Assembly (NCBI GenBank): GCA_011037195.1
Contig: JAAEAF010001099.1
Coordinates: forward strand, 160,290 to 224,289
DNA length: 64,000 bases
Direction of reading: 5' to 3'
From: Triatoma infestans
Taxonomy: Eukaryota; Arthropoda; Insecta; Hemiptera; Reduviidae
Below, piece by piece: positions 22,796 through 34,609 of this stretch (position 1 is its first letter; the number at the start of each line of letters is the position of its first letter). The notes under the pieces are model-generated. The model was not told the origin of the DNA. It saw only the letters and a list, made by a program, of their open reading frames with translations, and did not search any database. Made by a program: the position numbers and the translations under genes.

Positions 22796-23682
22796 ATTAA
22801 TTTTATACTTAAATTCAAAAGTTTCCTCTTTCTCTTTGCAATAAGAGAGAGTCGTGCGAGTGTCAACATCAGCAGATCTTTTTTTTTTAAGTCCTGAAAC
22901 TTCAGGTGTTCGTACTTTGCCTCGAATTTCAGCTTTACTTCATTTCCACCTATGTTATAGATAATTGGGAATCCACTAATATTCCATTTATCATCAAGTC
23001 AACCATTTAATGGGCTAAATGTGTCTTCAATTATTATTAGAATTCATTTTATGGCTACCCGTCTTTGTGGGTTAGATAGAATAACCTGGGGTAAGATTTA
23101 TCGAGTGAATGGATTAGGATAAACGAATCCCAGAAAATCAAGATTTTGTTAGGTTTCGAAAGAGATGACGGAAGTCACTATGATAAGGTAAGTTATAAAA
23201 TTATATAATTACGTCTGTTTCTGAAGTTACTGTCGTACACAGTTAGTTGTGAATTCGTTATGTATTGGAACTATTATCTCATAGTTTCAGATAAGTAAGC
23301 AGTATACCAAGTAGGTGCAATATTTCGACACATACACAAACATATATGTACACATGTATACACATCAAACACATAGACCACTCGCTGAATACATTTTTTT
23401 TGGACTGGTAAGTAATTGAACATCATCAGTGGTATTTTTCACATTGGCGGTTCCGAGACTAATATATTTTCTTGAAAACTCAAAATTTGATTGTATGGCA
23501 TAATCGGCTTCTTACAGCCATAGAAAAGTAGAAAGTAAAAATACAAAGTCAGACGTGAATTAGATCCTATTTATATAGATCAGTCCATCTCTGTTCGATA
23601 AGATGTATAATGGATGTGTTAGGCGGAGAGAATTTAGGTCTGGTTGATGATATAAGAAGAAGACTTGGTTAACACTGGTACT
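22796..23682. other. no gene recognised; family R-like end at 23390-23545
   Basis: 23260-23545 contains TACATTTTTTTTGGACTGG, GAAAACTCAAAATTTGA and CTTCTTACAGCCATAG, a decayed family R terminus. Confidence 0.45.
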
Positions 23683-23914
23683 AATATATTAATAAATAGA
23701 CACAGACTGCCTGGACTTTACAATAGAGGAATGTTTAAGGTAGAGTGGTATGAGAATGACACGTAGCGGTTGGATGTACTGAACTGATTTCAACTGTGTT
23801 TTTATGGACTGTACGTCGCTATATTTATACAGCTTCTCCCACTCCAGTCCGAGAGAGTGTTTTTGGGTTCTACTTTTTTTCTCTTTGCTGAGCTTCTCTT
23901 TGGTTGCTGTTACA
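23683..23914 (-). mobile_element. family B LTR, diverged copy
   Basis: The minus strand starts TGTAACAGCAACCAAAGAG. It has CACTCTCTCGGACTGGAGTG, a TATA-like TATAAATATAGCGACG and the AGTCCAGGCAGTCTGTGTC end shared with the copy at 6447. Confidence 0.55.
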
Positions 23915-24119
23915 GATGCCATACTCACTATTGTGTATTGTTCCATGCTAATTTTTAAAAAAAATTATTTTTGATCCTCATTTTTCTACAATATATGTCT
24001 TTTTCCTAAAGAATTGATGTAGTTTTCAGTCAAATGATTTTGCATCAGGAAAACTGTTGATTTGTGAATTTCAGTTTATAAAAAAATGAAGGAGGCCAAT
24101 TGTAACAGATTTATTGTTA

Positions 24120-24705
24120 TTAATAATGAGTGCCCGAATTCCCGGGACCTAAGCCAATGTTTACTTATCCCCCCCCCACACCAAAAAAAAGAAGAGAAGA
24201 GCAACTCCTAAGAAGCCTTCCCCAACAATCAACCGGTCTGACTACAATATTATAAAATATCTTTAATCTTCAACTTCCCAAAGCATTCCATTCCATTGAG
24301 AGGCTGCGTTTTCCTTAAGCAGAATATGCGGAACCTTAAACTAGTGAAACTGGGACACTAACCTAAGTAGTGATATAACCGTTTTCCTCGTCACAATTCT
24401 GACACAAAGAACTAGTCCCTGCCTATTTTGTGTACATGATCGGCGACCCAAGAATGTCTAGTCAGTTCATTCACAACGACTCTCAATTGTATCCTACTCA
24501 GGTTGTAGCCTATTCATAAATCTCTTAAGTCTTTAGACACCCTTCCGTGTCCCTCAATTGCTTCTTCAGGTCTCGATTCCTCCACTATTTGTCTTCCCCG
24601 TTGCTAAATTGCTAGGTGACGGCTACTGCGGGACCACAAAAAAGTAAGGAGGAGGTACCACTTTAGCAAACTCATCCGCCTTCTCATTGCCCTATTTGTA
24701 AAAAT
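24120..24705 (-). pseudogene. LINE ORF2 fragment (RNase H end)
   Basis: The minus strand at 24700 gives GNEKADEFAKVVPPP (RNase H end); downstream frames give LSRIQLRVVVNELTRHSW and a decayed terminal zinc finger. Broken by stops. Confidence 0.6.
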
Positions 24706-25240
24706 TACTTGGTTATTTTAAAAATTAGAGAAATGATTAAATTCTGTATGTAATTTTAATTATTATATTTAATGAGATTTGAAACTCATTTAGATGTAAA
24801 ATTGAAGAATGTACCGTCTAATGTAATTAAAGTAGAAATTCCAATCAAAGTTTGTTCACTCCAATTTCATGTAAAACTTTAAAAGACCAAAGTTATTCTT
24901 TTACAAGTTGTTGCAATGTAAGTGCTATTAAATTCTCATTAATTAGAGAAGAGTACAAAAAAAAAAAAAAAGAAAGTTTGAAAAGATTTAGAACTGCCAA
25001 TATTTATTCTGTTAATAGGAAAATGGGGGAAAAAAAAAAATCTGATGTAAAACACGCACACCACTTTCTTTTACACTAATTAATATAAATTAATTAGTTG
25101 GGCTAGCCAAGAAAGGAGTAGGGTTGTACCTGAGCGACTTGTGTTGAGTAACAACTGTCTTAACCAACAAAGCTTGTAACTGCATTTTAAATATCAACAA
25201 ATATTTGAAATAAAAGCTTTCCAAGTTTAAAGATTGCTGA
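24706..25240. other. no gene recognised
   Basis: A family R-type end (ATCTGATGTAAAACACGCAC) at 25038-25075; otherwise AT-rich. Confidence 0.45.
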
Positions 25241-25244
25241 AATG

Positions 25245-25600
25245 TTGTTCTGTAGATCGCTGTGTGCTGTTGTTGCTGTATGTTTGTAGTGATAGCTTGT
25301 GTAGCACGAGCGGTTTTGTAAAGGGACTCGTGTTTGTAAATTTTAAGAGAGAAAGTAACAAGAATAATTAAGAAAATACTGGTAGATTAAATTATAGATA
25401 ATTTAAAGATATTTAAATGCTATTCAATAACACAGCAATATCCTTATTAATTTACTGAAATAAGTTGGAATAAACTCTTATGTTTTAACTTATATATGCA
25501 CTGATTCCTGAAGTGTTCTGCTTCGGTCCTACCACAGACGGTCCGAAAGAATGCCTTCTCTTACAAAACAGTTGGCGAAGTGACATTGCATTAATTTAAC
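25245..25600 (+). mobile_element. family C LTR-like repeat
   Basis: TGTAGCACGAGCGGTTTTGT, AATAAACTCTTATG, AAGTGTTCTGCTTCGG and GAATGCCTTCTCTTACAAAA recur inverted at 55825-56255. It starts TGT..., has an AATAAA signal and lacks coding sequence, which suggests an LTR; boundaries are approximate. Confidence 0.5.
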
Positions 25601-25679
25601 GGATTCTTGTGCCTTTGTCTCCCTAATAGCAATGACCTTAAATTACGGTACCTGACTCTTTTCACTGCACTGAGATACA

Positions 25680-26215
25680 TTTAAAATATTAAAAAAATTC
25701 TATTTTTCAAACTATAAAATATTCTAAACCATTTTTCAAAACTGTTATTTTCTTTCATTTCTTTCTTCCACTACATCGCTCTCGAGATAATCTCGACAGG
25801 TTGTCTAATGTCGTACTTCCGGGCAACCGCTTTTCTTTAAATCTGGAATCTTAGCATTCCTTCTTAAGTATCCTAGTATTATAGACATACTGAAACCGTA
25901 TGTTTTAGTGAAATGGACTTTACAGGAAATTATAACGTTTACATTCCATCAGAAACGAAACAATAATAAAATAATAAATTCTTCTAATAAAAATAGATAG
26001 CCTACAAAGTTTAAAGAAAAAAGAAAATTTCACAAAGAAACATATGAGCCTTTCGCTTGAAGATATTTTTATCGTATTCAGGGAACCTCACAACATGTAT
26101 TTCCGGTGAAAACTCAGTTTTGGAAATTCGACTCGATTGCAATACTTCCTGTTACTAGGAATTAAGAGAAAGTAAATAATCTGGTATAAAACACTGACAC
26201 GACTTTCTCTTACTC
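25680..26215 (+). repeat. family R copy
   Basis: GTCGTACTTCCGGGCAACC, GGAACCTCACAACATG, TTTCCGGTGAAAACTC and TTCCTGTTACTAGGAATTAA. A second R start (TCTGGTATAAAACACTGACA) follows at 26181. Confidence 0.65.
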
Positions 26216-26427
26216 CTGTAATAAACAATAAAAAAATGAAATTACTGAATTCTCTTTAGACTTCATATTTTGCTCATTTGCCCTAACATACAGATAGAAG
26301 GATGGTGAGGGTGGGGGCGAGGGGCAACCCTAGGTAGGGAAGTGAAGAGCTAATAATATGGAATAAAAAGAATAATATGGAATAATATAGAACCAATCTT
26401 ATATATTTGAAATTTAAAGCTACAAAT

Positions 26428-26679
26428 GTCCTCACGCGTTGGTCTAATGGCTAGCGCACTCGCCTTTCGTACGAGAATTGACGGTTCGATTCCCGTGAGG
26501 GCAAAGTCGGTGTTGACCCAGCATTGTGATCAAAAGTGGGAAGGTACATTTAGTAGCGCCGTAGATCGCGAAGGCTGGAACTAAATGGCGTGGGAAATGC
26601 GGCGTGCTTACCACACGCCCTCCTATTCAAATCGCCGTCTGGCAAGCCTTGGCCCTTCATGGGCTGTTGCGCCATAGGG
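26428..26679 (+). mobile_element. SINE-1, complete copy with 15-bp target duplication
   Basis: TTTAAAGCTACAAAT at 26413-26427 is repeated at 26680-26694, so the insert is exactly 252 bp. It starts GTCCTCACGCGTTGGTCTAA (A-box region), has B box CGGTTCGATTCCCG, then AAAGTCGGTGTTGACCCAGC. It ends CCCTTCATGGGCTGTTGCGC CATAGGG. This copy defines the ends of the family. Confidence 0.92.
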
Positions 26680-26694
26680 TTTAAAGCTACAAAT

Positions 26695-27010
26695 TCTGCA
26701 AGGACATTTAAAACTGATTTTCTTTAAATTTCTTATACTATCTACATTGATAATTACTTATCACTTTGAAACATTGGCCGTTTCGGGGGGGAACAATAGC
26801 GTTAAGCTTTTTTCCAAAGTATCACTTCAATACACTGTACAATTCTATCATTGATAAATGATGTATATGATATACATTAGAAGCGCATTGGTTAGGATTC
26901 AAATTTGGAGAAAATCGGTTTGTCGGTATTGCGATTAAATTTCAAAAGTTTGTTTCAATATTAGTGGCGCTCTCTTTTGTTTGGTATATAATTGTTTGGT
27001 ATATAATATA
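26695..27010 (-). repeat. family R fragment
   Basis: Reversed modules with TCTTTAAATTTCTTATACTA, CACTTCAATACACTGTACAA and GATTCAAATTTGGAGAAAAT. Confidence 0.6.
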
Positions 27011-29145
27011 AATTTAAATTTGCCGCCAACCGCGTACAATAATTTCATTTCGGGGAGGGTATTGTACTATCTTGATAATAATTTATTAATTTTTTAGGCT
27101 GTGTCCTGAGAGTAGAAAGGGGATAACCTATGCATTTTCTCCTCTCTTATTCAGACGCCATTTTAAGCTCGAAGGAATAAGTCGTTATGCAACACTTCCT
27201 TCAATAAGTCATAGTGTAATACCTATGCAATTCATGTGCCAGTTCGGTTGCCCTTAATTGTGAAAACCCAAGTTTGGTGCTTTTGGTTTTCCTGGGTAGT
27301 ATTAATAAACTGGTCCTTTTGTCGAGAACGCGGCTCTGATTCTCTTCTGGCCTGCAGAGGTTATTGTGAAATCATATGGTTGTTACTCCCGGTTGGTTTA
27401 CTGCCGTGCAACTTCTGGGAGCTCGTTTAATTATTGTCTACAATCATCAGCCAAGCAGCAATGTATGGATCAAGAGACTCAACAGTTACTGATACATAAG
27501 ATTTATTTCCTTATTCCTATTTCTCCTCTCCTCTTGACCCCGGCTATGGGCTAAGAACACAAGGGTCTTCCAACACTGGTAAGCAAGGTTCTCGTTTCAA
27601 GGTAAGCGCCATTCCTTTAGCTATTGAAAGTGATAAATAATATTTGCTACTCATTTTTAAATTTAATTTATATATTCATTTTTGTCCATATAATTTTAAT
27701 ATTTTAATTTCCCATTTTGCTCACCTTTATATTATATTTAATATATAGTCCACTCTTCAGTTTATATTTTTTGCTGTTTTCTACTAATCAGAGCCCACTC
27801 GAAGTATCTCACCTCAATTTATATTATTAATAATGTTTCATGTATTTACTGTACACAGCCTACTAGAGGTTGAGATAATAGGAGTAAAAAGAGCTCACTT
27901 TTTAGTTTTTACATCGTATTATTTATTAAAAAACAATGTACAACCTTAAAGAAAATTTATTCAACTTTATATTAATTGTATTATATGCAGTGTTTCATTT
28001 TTATTATTTTTTTATTTTTAATTAATTTAGAAATTTGATAGAAATTAAAATTCGCAAATCTAACACAAATGAAATACTCCTCCTTAACTGAAATATCTAA
28101 AAGGTAATTGTTTTAATAATGAATTTTATAATTTCAGTATGATATTTTTAACCAAACTTTTAACAGTTTTTAATAAATAGTTTGAAATTATAAACACAAG
28201 TGAACAACTATGTATGTATGTCTTGCATAACTAATTAACCAAGTTAAAACCAAAACATTCAAGAGATTACAAATTATACTGGATACAAACATTTGTTTGT
28301 CAGATGGTGACCCCAATGTACACTACAAAACCATACGTACCATTTCACTCTCAACTTATTGCAAACAGTTAATCACTAGTTTACTCTCTCTTTGTGTGTG
28401 TACGGCTGAAATTTGCTGGAAAACAAAATAAAAAGATATACAAATAAATAATTGCTTTGGAAGCTTTATTTATTTATTTATTTATTTTTTTTACAAAGTA
28501 ATGGAGAGGTAAAGCATTGTGTAGGAAGGCTGTGTGGAAAGGTGTAGTAATAATTCTTTCTATTTTACTTGTTTATTTTTATTTTATTAAAAAAACGTCA
28601 TGTTATTATCAGTTTGCCTAACTCCATAATATTTTATATAAAGCGTAGATTTAGTATTATATTTGTGGTTATGAAGTAGTCCGGTAGGTGGCTGTGGGAA
28701 GGTAGGGAAAGATGTTAGTGGAGAAATTCTACTCGATCCAATTTATTGAAATTGTATATTGTTTGTTGGGATCGTAATATTGAGGTTGGAGGATTTATTT
28801 GTGATTTATCCTAGCAATTTAGTATTGTATAAAATGGGAGTGGGGTGGGGAAAGGCATTGGGTAAAGTAAAATCTGAATGCGGCTACAATCCATTAGGGG
28901 AGAGGATTTTGCCACAACTGTGAGGTCAGAGTTTCTAATTCCCCCACTCTACTTTTCTGCTCTTTCCATTTATCTACTACCCAAACTCTCTAACTCAAAC
29001 ACCTGTTTCTCTTCCACTCTCTCTCACTCACTCTCTCTCTCACTCTATATATATATATATATATGTATCGCAAATCGTAAAAGGTGATAATGAAGAGTAT
29101 TGAAAAGTTGGTTTTCATTTAGATAATGTCTTATGGGGTTAGAAA
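27011..29145. other. no gene recognised; less AT-rich island at 27090-27560
   Basis: 27090-27560 has balanced composition and short forward open frames (27236-27430, 27366-27554) that match nothing I know; it could be an unrecognised LTR or element. 27600-29145 is AT-rich with (TTTA)n near 28467 and (TA)n near 29045. Confidence 0.4.
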
Positions 29146-29154
29146 CTTGATTGC

Positions 29155-30230
29155 TTTTTAACTTTATCGTTACTTCCGGTAATAGGAAGTATTACGTTCG
29201 TGACATAAATTTTCAACATTGAGTTTTCACCGGAAGTATATGTTTTATAGTCTCAAATATATGGTTTAAGGTTTTGAGTGTGAAAAAAAATGGTTTTATG
29301 TAAAATGTGTGTGTGTGTGAGACGAGAGTACAAAATATCTCAAAAAATAAAAATTTTTGGAAGTTCAAACGGAAACGGAAGTGAAACTTTACTGAATTTT
29401 TTTTACTTTCTCCTACTCCTAGAGGAAGTATTGTAATCGTGTCAAATTTTCATATCGAGTTTTCACTGGAAATATCCTTTTGAGTTCCCCTGAGTCCAAA
29501 AAAGTGGTTTTTAGCCGACGATTTTCTTCAAACTTCGTATATCAACTACACATACAACGAGCTACAACTTTTATTTAAAACATTTCTCTGGGATAATTCA
29601 TTTAAGGACAGTTATGGGTAAGGGGTGGGATTAGGTTTTCATCTAAAGTGGTATTTCAGTATATTAGACAATTCTGTCATCTAAATAATGTTAATTAGAA
29701 TTGAATATGTTGTTGAAATTCCGAGTTTGTAAAAAATCGGATAACCAGAAGTGCGTTTACTTTACCACTTTACTAAATGATTTTTTTCACTTTTTCGCAA
29801 TTTTCTCAAAATGGACACGACGATTTTCTTGGAAATATTTATATAAACTAAACATATAATGATCTACAACTTTTATTTGAAACATTTCTCTGGGAAAATT
29901 CATTTAAGGGTACTTTTAGGGGAGGGGTGGGGTTATATTTTTCTCTAAAGTGCTTTTTCGCTAGTGTTGATTATACAAATTCTATCATCCAAACAAAATT
30001 AATTAGAAATAAATAGATGGCCAAAATTCCAAGTTTCAAGGCAATTACTAAACTGGAAGTGCGCTTTAATCGAACAGTTTTTTCAGTTTTCGACGAATTT
30101 CATTAAATTTGTTGGTACACAAACTATAGAATTTGTCAATTATAATTTTGAGAACAGGAGTAAGAGAAAGTTGTGTGAGTGTTACACACCATATTTTTTT
30201 TTTTTTTTTAGTTTTACGCATTTTTTTTTT
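29155..30230 (-). repeat. family R, long copy
   Basis: Terminal block at 29400-29530 (ACTTTCTCCTACTCCTAGAG... AGTTTTCACTGGAAATATCC), two full modules, and the 5' end at 30155-30215 (GAACAGGAGTAAGAGAAAGT followed by TGTGTGAGTGTTACACACCA). A further terminal block precedes it at 29165-29300. Confidence 0.8.
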
Positions 30231-30253
30231 AAATAATTTTCTTTAAACTTCAT

Positions 30254-30609
30254 TGTAATGGGATCCGAATCACAAAAGATTCATAGGATCCGAAGAATGA
30301 AGAATCAACCTAGCTGCTCGCTATCTAGGCCAGACTAGGGTGGGAGATTATATATGTACATAGAGCTAGCCCTACAAAAAGGCAGTTTATGACCAGATTA
30401 CAACCAGTCAGCAACCTATCTACTACTATCTTCTCATCACTCAGCCAGTCTGTCTCTTTATATTTCTCTCGCTACCTAACTTCACTTTTACTGAAAAGAC
30501 ATAGCAGTTTGTGTGTTCCTTTGATTATAGTGTTCTAGCATATATTCTAGTTTCTTTCTCTGAAAATCCATTCTCTCTAATTTTCTCTCTCCATCTCACA
30601 TATATTATA
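30254..30609 (+). mobile_element. family B solo LTR with 5-bp target duplication
   Basis: TGTAATGGGATCC ... CTCACATATATTATA, flanked by TTCAT at 30249-30253 and 30610-30614. Removing it rejoins the family R context AAACTTCATATTGCC. Contains TATATATGTACAT upstream of the CAGTTTATGACCAG block. Confidence 0.85.
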
Positions 30610-30614
30610 TTCAT

Positions 30615-31200
30615 ATTGCCATTTTCCCGGAAAAATTGATTTCTTTTGAAGTGTTTCTGGTGGAACAGTAATATTAAAGTACCATTTCAATAATTTATTG
30701 TATAGACCTACCACCATCTATATAATACTAATATATATTGGAAGCATTGCTAGAATGCCAAATTTGAGGAAAATCGATTAACCGAAATTTATGAAGATAG
30801 AATAAGCTATTGAACTCTCTGAAAATTTTCCAGAAAATGGCTATCACATTTTTTTTTTGTTTAAACTTGAAATGCTAATTGCACATTAATGTGTAAATTT
30901 ATTACATTAGAAAAGTTTATTTATTTTTGGTGGTACTGAGATAAATTGGGTTTAACTGTAAACTGCAAGTTTTGCGATGGGCGCCATCCCTATAGTAACA
31001 TTCAGCTGATCTTGTAGGTATAATTCCAATCAACTATAATTATATTAATACAAATGGGAATTAAAGTAAAAATTCCAAGTTTGAAAAATATTCGGCATAA
31101 TTTCTTGATTGCAATAATAGAAATCGTTTGGGTGTTTCATTCCAAGGATTGTTTACTTCCGCTATTGCACTAAGAGGAAGAATTGCATAAAATTCTCTGA
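30615..31200 (-). repeat. family R copy
   Basis: Reversed modules: GTGTTTCTGGTGGAACAG, GAATGCCAAATTTGAGGAAA, then a decayed end with GTTTACTTCCGCTATTGC. Confidence 0.6.
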
Positions 31201-31294
31201 ATAAAAAGCCCAACTTTTTCTTACTGCAATTTACGTAGTTATAATTAACTATTTCTCTTCAACATTTAATTATTATTACATATTTAATTGCCTT

Positions 31295-31925
31295 TGTAAT
31301 GGAATCAGATCTTAGATGTAATGGAATCATTTGATGTGTGATTCCTGGAGTAGCAGATGTCTTGAAGAGGGCGGAAGTTAGTTTGAGAGATTTGGAAGTT
31401 AGTGCTCGAATTATTAAACGGTTTTTTATATAAAAATAAACTGTATTTTAACAATAATTTAAACGTGATAAATGGTAACTAATAACTATAATAAAATACT
31501 TAATAATAAATAGAAGATAAATAGCTGATAATTTAGAATGGTTAAAATAACGAACTAAAGTGCACAACTACGAGAATGATAAGTTGAATATAACTGTGAA
31601 TTGCCGCTCGTGTATAGTTTGGTCGTAGATGATATAATAATCCTTCGTCGTATATCATAGAGGTTTTATATACTGTTGTTCACACTCACACCAAGATATC
31701 TGTCTTAGTGTGCGGCCTTGTGCGACCTTCGTAGTTTTCTGACCTTATTTAGTGGCCATACTTATCGCGGTGCCTGCCTTTTGATGTGAGAATTGATGAA
31801 AAGGCTTTGTTGTTTGTTTGGTTGACCGCGGCTGTCGGCGGCCAACAGTGTTACTGTTTTCACCCTTTGTTGATTATTTCTTTGGCGTACTTTGCCGATG
31901 TCAATGACTTTGCCATGTCATTACA
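31295..31925 (-). mobile_element. family A LTR
   Basis: The high end reads TGTAATGACATGGCAAAGTC inverted and the low end GATTCCATTACA inverted, matching the ends of 11067-11827. CGCCGACAGCCGCGGTC-like and GTCTTGAAGAGG blocks are shared. The low end carries a short duplication (TGTAATGGAATC at 31295 and 31317) and no clear target duplication was found. Confidence 0.72.
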
Positions 31926-33242
31926 GTGATATCCAGCAATATGAACTATTAAGTACACTGTAAATGTCATTATGCTGCCTTGTGGCAGGCTAGCCAGCCA
32001 GACGCTAGAGTAATATGCATAAAAGTATATAATTATAGAAGGTATAGAAAGCAAGTTTTGTATTTTGATTACTATACCACACACTCACTACATTGTAAGA
32101 GGATTTATTTTAGTTTTATACTTTCTCTGTAAATAGCACGTTGACCCAAATTATTGTATTCTATTACCTTATATTCTTTTCTAACAATATTTTGAAAGAA
32201 AAAAAACAAACTTACATTTGCAATATGCTTTTTTACTCAATTATTAAGGTTACACAACCAAATAAAAACAATGAAACAGAAAGAGACTTTACTAAGTAAA
32301 AAACTAAACAGAAGAAATGTTTCTGCCCACTTAGTTATTATATTTGAAATTTCTCGGGAAGCTTTAAAAAAAAAGAAGAAAAGTTTTACTTTGTGTATTT
32401 TATTCCAAATAAAATGAAAATCTAGAGAAAATTGTTTTTCCCTTCTGTATATTTAGCTAAAATTGTGAGCAATATTTTGTATTTCTTATAGTAAAGTAGG
32501 TTTTTATTAAAATGTCTGTCTAACTGAAGAATTTTTTTTTTTTTAGCAAAATCCATTACCTATCATTCTTAACTAAATAAACTACCTAATATTTCTTCAT
32601 TACAATGAAAATCTATGTTTTTCTTTTAAATTATCTAATTAAATCCTTTTATTTTATTGCCTGTTTGGAATTAAAAAAAAAGGAAAAGAATTTTATTTCA
32701 CATTTAATGCAAAGGGTGGCGGCGTTCTTCAAAGTACTAATTAATTATTTCTAACAAGTAAAAGACTTTCCTCCCTTTTTCTTTAATTCTCTTACCTTTT
32801 AATATGCAGCACACAAAGCACAAAGTGGCAGGTGATTTTATAAAATATAATTAACATAAAAAAAAAAGCTACCTTTTTTTTTTTAAATTTTAGATAAATG
32901 AAAATAATGTAATAAAGGCGGACGGACAATTTAATTATATTCATTAAAATTTAATTTTCACTGTGGGAAGTAAATTTCTAGGTCTTTGAATATTATGTCG
33001 TGGACGAGAAAGTCAATATCTAAGGTAGCGTGAATATTCTAGTAAGGAAAATTTTTAAGAAGGCTGTAAAGGAAAAGTTTTAAAACAACAGTCTTGGCGA
33101 AAATGTCGCTTGCGAAACTATCAGCTCTATTCAGGGATTATTACTGTTATTTTTCCCCCTGCTGATAAAGGAAGAATTATAATCTAAAACTTGGATATTA
33201 TTATGTTGTAAATACATTATTATAATGGCAATTTTTAGATAT
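31926..33242. other. AT-rich, no gene recognised
   Basis: No exon of the receptor could be recognised here on the minus strand. Confidence 0.5.
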
Positions 33243-33621
33243 TGTAACTAGCTACTGCAGTTGCTCATTGGGTTCGGTTTAGATAAAACGCACTAACTTC
33301 TAACAACATCAATTTATTGTTCAACACAATAAATTACAAATTAAGCATTTGAATACACTGTACGTATACACCAACAAAAGTTCTCTCAGTTCACTTGTTA
33401 TTCACTTTTAATCAGCGCGCAGTCCATTTGTATCCAGACTGACTCACTCGAGCTGTTCTTCTCCTATTTATACCATTGGAGAAGGTTCTGGAAGCTTCTC
33501 GAACATTCTACGGCGCGGTAGATCGTGGGACAATTTAGAAGCGCCCCACTAGTGCTTCCCACGAGAAGAACTTCAGGTGTCTACGCCTCTTCTCCTAGAT
33601 GGCACTAGTGGCTGCGTTACA
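33243..33621 (-). mobile_element. solo LTR with perfect heat-shock element
   Basis: Read on the minus strand, this 379-bp unit begins TGTAACGCAGCC and ends TAGTTACA. It has, in order, a GC-rich upstream region, a six-block heat-shock element, a TATA box, an arthropod-type initiator (TCAGTC about 32 bases after the TATA start) and an AATAAA signal. This is the layout of a retrovirus-like (gypsy-type) LTR. The flanks ATAT and ATTT may be a 4-bp target duplication with one change. No internal retrotransposon sequence lies on either side, so it is a solo LTR. It sits downstream of the receptor exons in the same orientation. Confidence 0.8.
33464..33508 (-). promoter_or_regulatory. heat-shock element plus TATA box
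   Basis: At 33481-33508 six blocks alternate GAA, TTC, GAA, TTC, GAA, TTC, each separated by exactly two bases. This is the nGAAn array bound by trimeric heat-shock factor, and three blocks already suffice for a site. Eight bases downstream on the minus strand lies TATAAATAG (33464-33472). The spacing matches heat-shock promoters of animals. The match is perfect over 28 bp. Confidence 0.85.
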
Positions 33622-33657
33622 ATTTTTTTTTTAATTTAAGGAGCTTCAACATATATG

Positions 33658-33812
33658 GTGATTGGCGCCCGGAGCCTTTTCAGTGCACTGCTGGCCTCCG
33701 GACAGTGAGCTGTAGAGGCTCCTAGGAAGAAAAAATCTAAGGGCAGCACAACTGGTCTCGAACCCGGGTCCTCCACGTGGAGTCCAGAACGCTAACCATT
33801 TAGCTATTCCCT
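33658..33812 (-). mobile_element. SINE-2 fragment (tRNA-derived)
   Basis: The reverse strand has a tRNA-like head (TAGCTAAATGGTTAGCG and B box GGGTTCGAGACC), then TTAGATTTTTTCTTCCTAGG and AGCCTCTACAGCTCACTGTC, which match the body of the copies at 13125-13345 and 55385-55610. The anticodon arm differs from those copies, so it may be a subfamily. Confidence 0.75.
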
Positions 33813-34192
33813 TCCCTATATTTATTTATTTTTGTTTCAAACTGAATAAATTCTTGTTTAGAATTTAGCTTCTTTATCTCCCTTGTTCTTTAAAAATTGC
33901 TTCAACTCATACATTTCTTCCAAATACATGTATTTTCTTAATAAAAATAATTTTAAAAGAGATTGATATACTAGAAAATTACTAATTAAAGTGAACGCGC
34001 TACTTTTTCTGTCTAAAAATGATTATACCGAAAGTGAAGGGAAACTAAATTGGGCTTCAGACGTGACTACTAACGGACGGCAAAAAAAAAATGTCACGTC
34101 TGAATCGAAGGTAATTTATTCCCTTGCGACAGGTTACACAACTAGAACTATCTAAAGAAAAATAACAGAACAAAATAAAAGATCTAGTATAC

Positions 34193-34474
34193 CTTGAAAA
34201 CTGACTTTTCTGAGATATCGCAATAATTCTGGTCCTTTAGTTGGATTCATTTTCGTGCATATACCCTTATAGTTGCCACACAGATCTCTGTGCATATCCT
34301 GCAATGCTACTGAGAGTGCAGTGACTGCATCGCTAACAAATTGTAGCTGTTTTTCAAACACAATACCACTTTTAGTTAGACGATCTTTAGAATTGCATTC
34401 TCTTACAAATCGTATGTTGTATGGTGTAGGTGTACTATTCGGATATCGACATTTAAAATGATCTTCCCAAAATT
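34193..34474 (-). CDS. mGluR: metabotropic glutamate receptor, internal exon (end of ligand-binding domain)
   Basis: A 282-bp phase 1-1 exon, 94 codons, from acceptor attgcag to donor GTATAC. It begins (E)FWEDHFKCRYPNSTPTPYN and continues through RECNSKDRL, the helical FVSDAVTALSVALQDMHRDL segment and the LLRYLRKVSFQG end. In the family this is followed by the last beta strands, the cysteine-rich linker and seven transmembrane helices. None of those could be recognised below 34193, so the next intron is long or the remaining exons lie outside the window. The intron upstream is only 135 bp (34475-34609). A solo LTR with a heat-shock element sits 572 bp downstream, in the same orientation as the gene. 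Confidence 0.94.
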
Positions 34475-34609
34475 CTGCAATGTATATATTATAATAAATA
34501 AATGAAGATTATCGATTGTGACGATACATAAATACATAATATATTAATATATAGATCCAAAAAAAAGACCAATAAACAAATCCTAAAAATTATTTTTAAA
34601 ATAACTGAC

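Noticed and set aside
31860..32084. 74-codon minus-strand open frame, considered as a downstream receptor exon
   Set aside because: Part of it lies in the family A LTR and the translation does not match the cysteine-rich or transmembrane part of the receptor.
34273..34461. Plus-strand open frame over a receptor exon
   Set aside because: Antisense shadow of the exon at 34193-34474.
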